Below the pieces are notes generated by a model that searched no databases, was not told the origin of the DNA, and worked only from the letters and a program-made list of their open reading frames with translations. A stretch of 6,745 nucleotides of DNA from a bacterium. GTDB taxonomy: Bacteria > SZUA-79 > Acidulodesulfobacterales > Acidulodesulfobacteraceae. This document shows, in pieces, positions 4,740-6,745 of this stretch. A program made the translations under genes and the position numbers. Location: the NCBI GenBank assembly GCA_021794335.1, contig JAJYQZ010000109.1:2713-9457 (forward strand), in the 5' to 3' direction. Each line of letters starts with the position of its first letter. The stretch's first letter is position 1.

Positions 4740-5412
4740 TAGAATATTACCATCCAAATTATTTATATTTAAGCAAATAACATTCGTCATTATATTTTTA
4801 TTTCTCGGCTTGGCATTTTTAAATAATGCCGATTCCAGAGCCTACGGTTTTTCCTATAAAAATTTTGTCAAAACGGTTAATAAATACCGGCAGGAAGGAA
4901 ATCCAAACGCAAATGTTACGGTTATCCTGTATTCGGATTATCAGTGCCCGTGGTGCAGAAAATTTGAAGAAAAAGATCTCCCATATATAATTAAGGACTA
5001 TGTTAAAACAGGGAAAATCCTTATGGAATACAGAGACTTTCCGCTTACGCTGATTCATCCCTATGCTTTCAAGGCGGCAGAGTATGCGGACTGTGCGGCG
5101 CCTCAGGGAAAATATTTGCAGATACGGAGTCTTTTATACCGCCGTCAAAATAATTGGAGCGCTGTAGGAGATTTATATTATTTCCTTAAAACCCATGCCA
5201 AAGGAACAATAAACCTTAAAAAATTGGAATCCTGCGTTAAAAGCGGTCTGCCTGAAAGACTTATAAAAAGCAATATGGCCGCCGGAACACGATTAAGGGT
5301 CACGGGGACGCCGACTCTTTTTATATACAGGGGGCTTATACTTTATAAAAAACTCGTAGGATACCGTCCATATTCCCAGATAAACAAAATACTCCAAAAC
5401 GCCGTAAAGTAA
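4726..5412 (+). CDS. Exported DsbA-family thiol:disulfide oxidoreductase (thioredoxin fold)
   Basis: From the ATG at 4726 the product has 228 residues. A short basic N-terminus and a hydrophobic segment (about 18-32) form a signal peptide or membrane anchor, with possible cleavage near DSRA-YG, so the enzyme acts in the periplasm. The active site CPWC (74-77) follows SDYQ. The cis-proline loop is TGTPT (193-197). RDFPLTLIHPYA and the AAEYADC block are typical of the DsbA/thioredoxin_4 group (BdbD-like). Two further cysteines (123, 170) could form a structural disulfide. No ribosome-binding site precedes the ATG at 4726 or at 4735, so the start is uncertain. A TTG at 4612 would lie inside the rubredoxin gene in another frame and is unlikely. 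Oxidase versus isomerase/reductase role is undetermined, and no DsbB-like partner is in the window. Confidence 0.85.
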   Translation: MFNMFRILPSKLFIFKQITFVIIFLFLGLAFLNNADSRAYGFSYKNFVKTVNKYRQEGNPNANVTVILYSDYQCPWCRKFEEKDLPYIIKDYVKTGKILMEYRDFPLTLIHPYAFKAAEYADCAAPQGKYLQIRSLLYRRQNNWSAVGDLYYFLKTHAKGTINLKKLESCVKSGLPERLIKSNMAAGTRLRVTGTPTLFIYRGLILYKKLVGYRPYSQINKILQNAVK

Positions 5413-5419
5413 GATTTAA

Positions 5420-5445
5420 ATTTATATATTTCCCGTAATATAAAT
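5420..5445. terminator. AT-only inverted repeat between converging genes
   Basis: ATTTATAT (5420-5427) pairs with ATATAAAT (5438-5445) around a 10-base spacer. It covers the 9-bp gap between the convergent DsbA-like and thiD genes and the thiD stop. It could help end transcription in both directions, but an eight-pair AU stem is weak. Confidence 0.25.
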
Positions 5446-6237
5446 ATGTTTATCCCCGCTGTTATCGGGAATATTCCTGAAACCCTTTATAAATTTGGAA
5501 ACCAGCGTCTCCGTTTTAACAAGCGCCTCTTCTATTTTTAAACCTTTCGCAAGATATGCCGTTAAGGCTGCGGAAAAAGCGCACCCTGTGCCGTGAATTT
5601 TTTTATCTAATTCAATTCTTTCGCTTTCGTTAACAAAAAAATGGTTTCCCGAATCCAGTATGATGTTGTATATTTTGCCTTTATTAAGATTTGCGTTAAT
5701 ATGCGACCCTTTTATTACAATGTTCTTAATCCCCGGTATATTTTCTTTAATTCTTTTCGCCGCCTTTTTCATTCCGTTTAAATTATCAATCTTTTCTCCA
5801 GAAATCAATTCCGCCTCCATGATATTCGGAGTGATAACCGTTGCAAGTTTAAATAATGGCATTAAAAAATCGGGATAACTGCTATCCTTCATTATAAGCC
5901 TTTTATTAGAGGTTGAAATATGCACGGGGTCTATTACGACAATCTTGACCATATATTTCTTCAGGTATTCGCTTAATATCAAGCTTTGCTCTTCACAGGC
6001 TATAAGCCCTGTTTTGACGGCATCAACTTTAAAATAATCAAAAACGGCCTTAAGCTCCATATCGAAAAAACCTTCCGAAACCGGTATTATCCCGTAGATG
6101 TTATCCGGATTTTGCGCCGTCATAGCGGTTATTGCCGACAAGCCGAATATTTTAAGCCTTGAAAATATTTTGGCATCCGATGTTATTCCAGCCCCGCCCG
6201 AACCGTCAAAACCCGCTACCGATAAAGCCTTTATCAT
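5422..6237 (-). CDS. thiD: Hydroxymethylpyrimidine/phosphomethylpyrimidine kinase
   Basis: ThiD phosphorylates hydroxymethylpyrimidine twice, giving the pyrophosphate used by ThiE to make thiamine phosphate. The 271-residue product is full length for this ribokinase-fold family (about 266). It shows the N-terminal GSGGAGI substrate loop (12-18), ITAMTAQNP (36-44), the DAVKTGL block (72-78), VIDPV (101-105), VITPNIMEAELISG (134-147), and the anion hole and catalytic motif HGTGC (215-219), with C219 matching the conserved cysteine. The start is supported by AAGGTG, 5 bases upstream on the minus strand. It lies 44 bp downstream of polX on the same strand, so co-transcription is likely. No thiamine-pyrophosphate riboswitch (THI box) is visible in that gap, and no other thiamine gene is present. 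Confidence 0.94.
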   Translation of the reverse strand: MIKALSVAGFDGSGGAGITSDAKIFSRLKIFGLSAITAMTAQNPDNIYGIIPVSEGFFDMELKAVFDYFKVDAVKTGLIACEEQSLILSEYLKKYMVKIVVIDPVHISTSNKRLIMKDSSYPDFLMPLFKLATVITPNIMEAELISGEKIDNLNGMKKAAKRIKENIPGIKNIVIKGSHINANLNKGKIYNIILDSGNHFFVNESERIELDKKIHGTGCAFSAALTAYLAKGLKIEEALVKTETLVSKFIKGFRNIPDNSGDKHIYITGNI

Positions 6238-6281
6238 TTTTTCACCTTTTCACCTGCCAGACCCATAATTAAAAATCCCTC

Positions 6282-6745
6282 TCATCTTAACTTAAGCTTG
6301 TAATCCCTTATGCCTTTAAAAATCTTCATTACTTCGCCTGCGCTTCTTGCATTCAAAATATCCGCCTTTTTTGCCCAACCCTTTCTGGCGGCATTTACCC
6401 CATAGCCGGCAAAATAAATGCTTGAAACATTGTGGGCGTCTGGATTTATCGCGATCAGCACCGATTTTGAAACTGCCTCTTTAATGTGTCTCCAATCGAT
6501 GTCAAGCCGCTTTGGATTGGCGTTCAACTCGATAATAGTTCTATATTTTGAGGCGTAATCCAATACTTTTGAAACATTCACGGCATACCCTTTTCTCTCC
6601 AAAAGCAGCCTCCCCGTCAGGTGCCCTATCATGGTAGTATATGGATTCTTAACCGCATTTATGATTCTTTCCGTCATCTGGGCTTCGGGCATATTAAATT
6701 TAGAGTGAACCGACGCTATGACGAAATCAAGCATGGAAAGCGTTT
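6282..6745 (-). CDS. polX: DNA polymerase X family protein, C-terminal PHP domain (5' end beyond window)
   Basis: Bacterial PolX joins a gap-filling polymerase to a C-terminal PHP phosphoesterase with 3'-5' exonuclease activity, used in base-excision repair. The window holds the last 150-odd codons. The reading frame runs through the ATG at 6734 (preceded by T-L-S) to the right edge, so that ATG is internal. PHP-domain landmarks typical of PolX are DFVIASVHS, IGHLTGRLLL, IELNANPKRLDI, INPDAH and GVNAARKGW, which supply metal-binding His, Glu and Asp residues. Two substitutions stand next to ligands: GHPTGR is usual but GHLTGR is seen, and Thr or Ser is usual where INPDAH has Pro. A stand-alone PHP phosphatase is possible but less likely given the PolX-like C-terminal block. 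thiD follows 44 bp downstream. Confidence 0.85.
   Translation of the reverse strand, partial: TLSMLDFVIASVHSKFNMPEAQMTERIINAVKNPYTTMIGHLTGRLLLERKGYAVNVSKVLDYASKYRTIIELNANPKRLDIDWRHIKEAVSKSVLIAINPDAHNVSSIYFAGYGVNAARKGWAKKADILNARSAGEVMKIFKGIRDYKLKLR

Noticed and set aside
4497..4790. Minus-strand open frame opposite rubredoxin 2 and the start of the DsbA-like gene
   Set aside because: It is antisense to a canonical rubredoxin, with low-complexity Asn/Ile-rich content and no family resemblance.
1..6745. A mobile element, defence system or CRISPR array
   Set aside because: No transposase, integrase, Cas, toxin-antitoxin or phage gene, and no spaced repeat array; all genes are recognisable housekeeping or redox families.

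Overview
The window is about 6.7 kb of ordinary, gene-dense bacterial chromosome, AT-rich (roughly 40% GC by eye). It holds nine protein genes, two of them cut by the window edges. Two rubredoxins, a DksA-type regulator, a Dgt-type triphosphohydrolase, a bacterial X-family polymerase and an exported DsbA-like protein suggest an anaerobic or microaerophilic Gram-negative bacterium. A low-GC member of the deltaproteobacterial (Desulfobacterota-like) assemblage would fit, but that placement is inference. I see no RNA gene, CRISPR array, insertion sequence or phage gene.

Layout. Positions 1-1811 (+) carry the two ATPase subunits of an oligopeptide/dipeptide ABC importer: the 3' part of oppD/dppD, then oppF/dppF. 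Permease and binding-protein genes are not in the window. A 43-bp tandem duplication sits exactly on the oppD/oppF junction. The convergent dksA-like gene (minus) overlaps the end of oppF by 20 bp. It is divergent from dgt (plus), which contains a short GC-rich in-frame insertion. From 3957 to 4499 the DNA alternates between intergenic stretches and the first rubredoxin gene. The stretches hold a possible terminator after each gene, a promoter for each rubredoxin, and a palindrome-rich, possibly Fur/PerR-like control region before the second rubredoxin. A DsbA/thioredoxin-fold exported protein follows on the same strand. Two minus-strand genes close the window: thiD, and upstream of it (entering from the right edge) the C-terminal PHP domain of polX.

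How the genes relate. The window looks like several small units: peptide uptake, stringent-response transcription control, dNTP turnover, rubredoxin electron transfer with periplasmic thiol chemistry, thiamine salvage, and DNA repair. The only group with a suggestive shared theme is rubredoxin-rubredoxin-DsbA-like (redox), possibly under an iron or peroxide regulator. I did not find a convincing new multi-gene system. The observations most worth checking are the duplication that moves oppF away from its likely ribosome-binding site, the structured DNA before rubredoxin 2, the atypical cysteine knuckles of rubredoxin 1, and the in-frame insertion in dgt.
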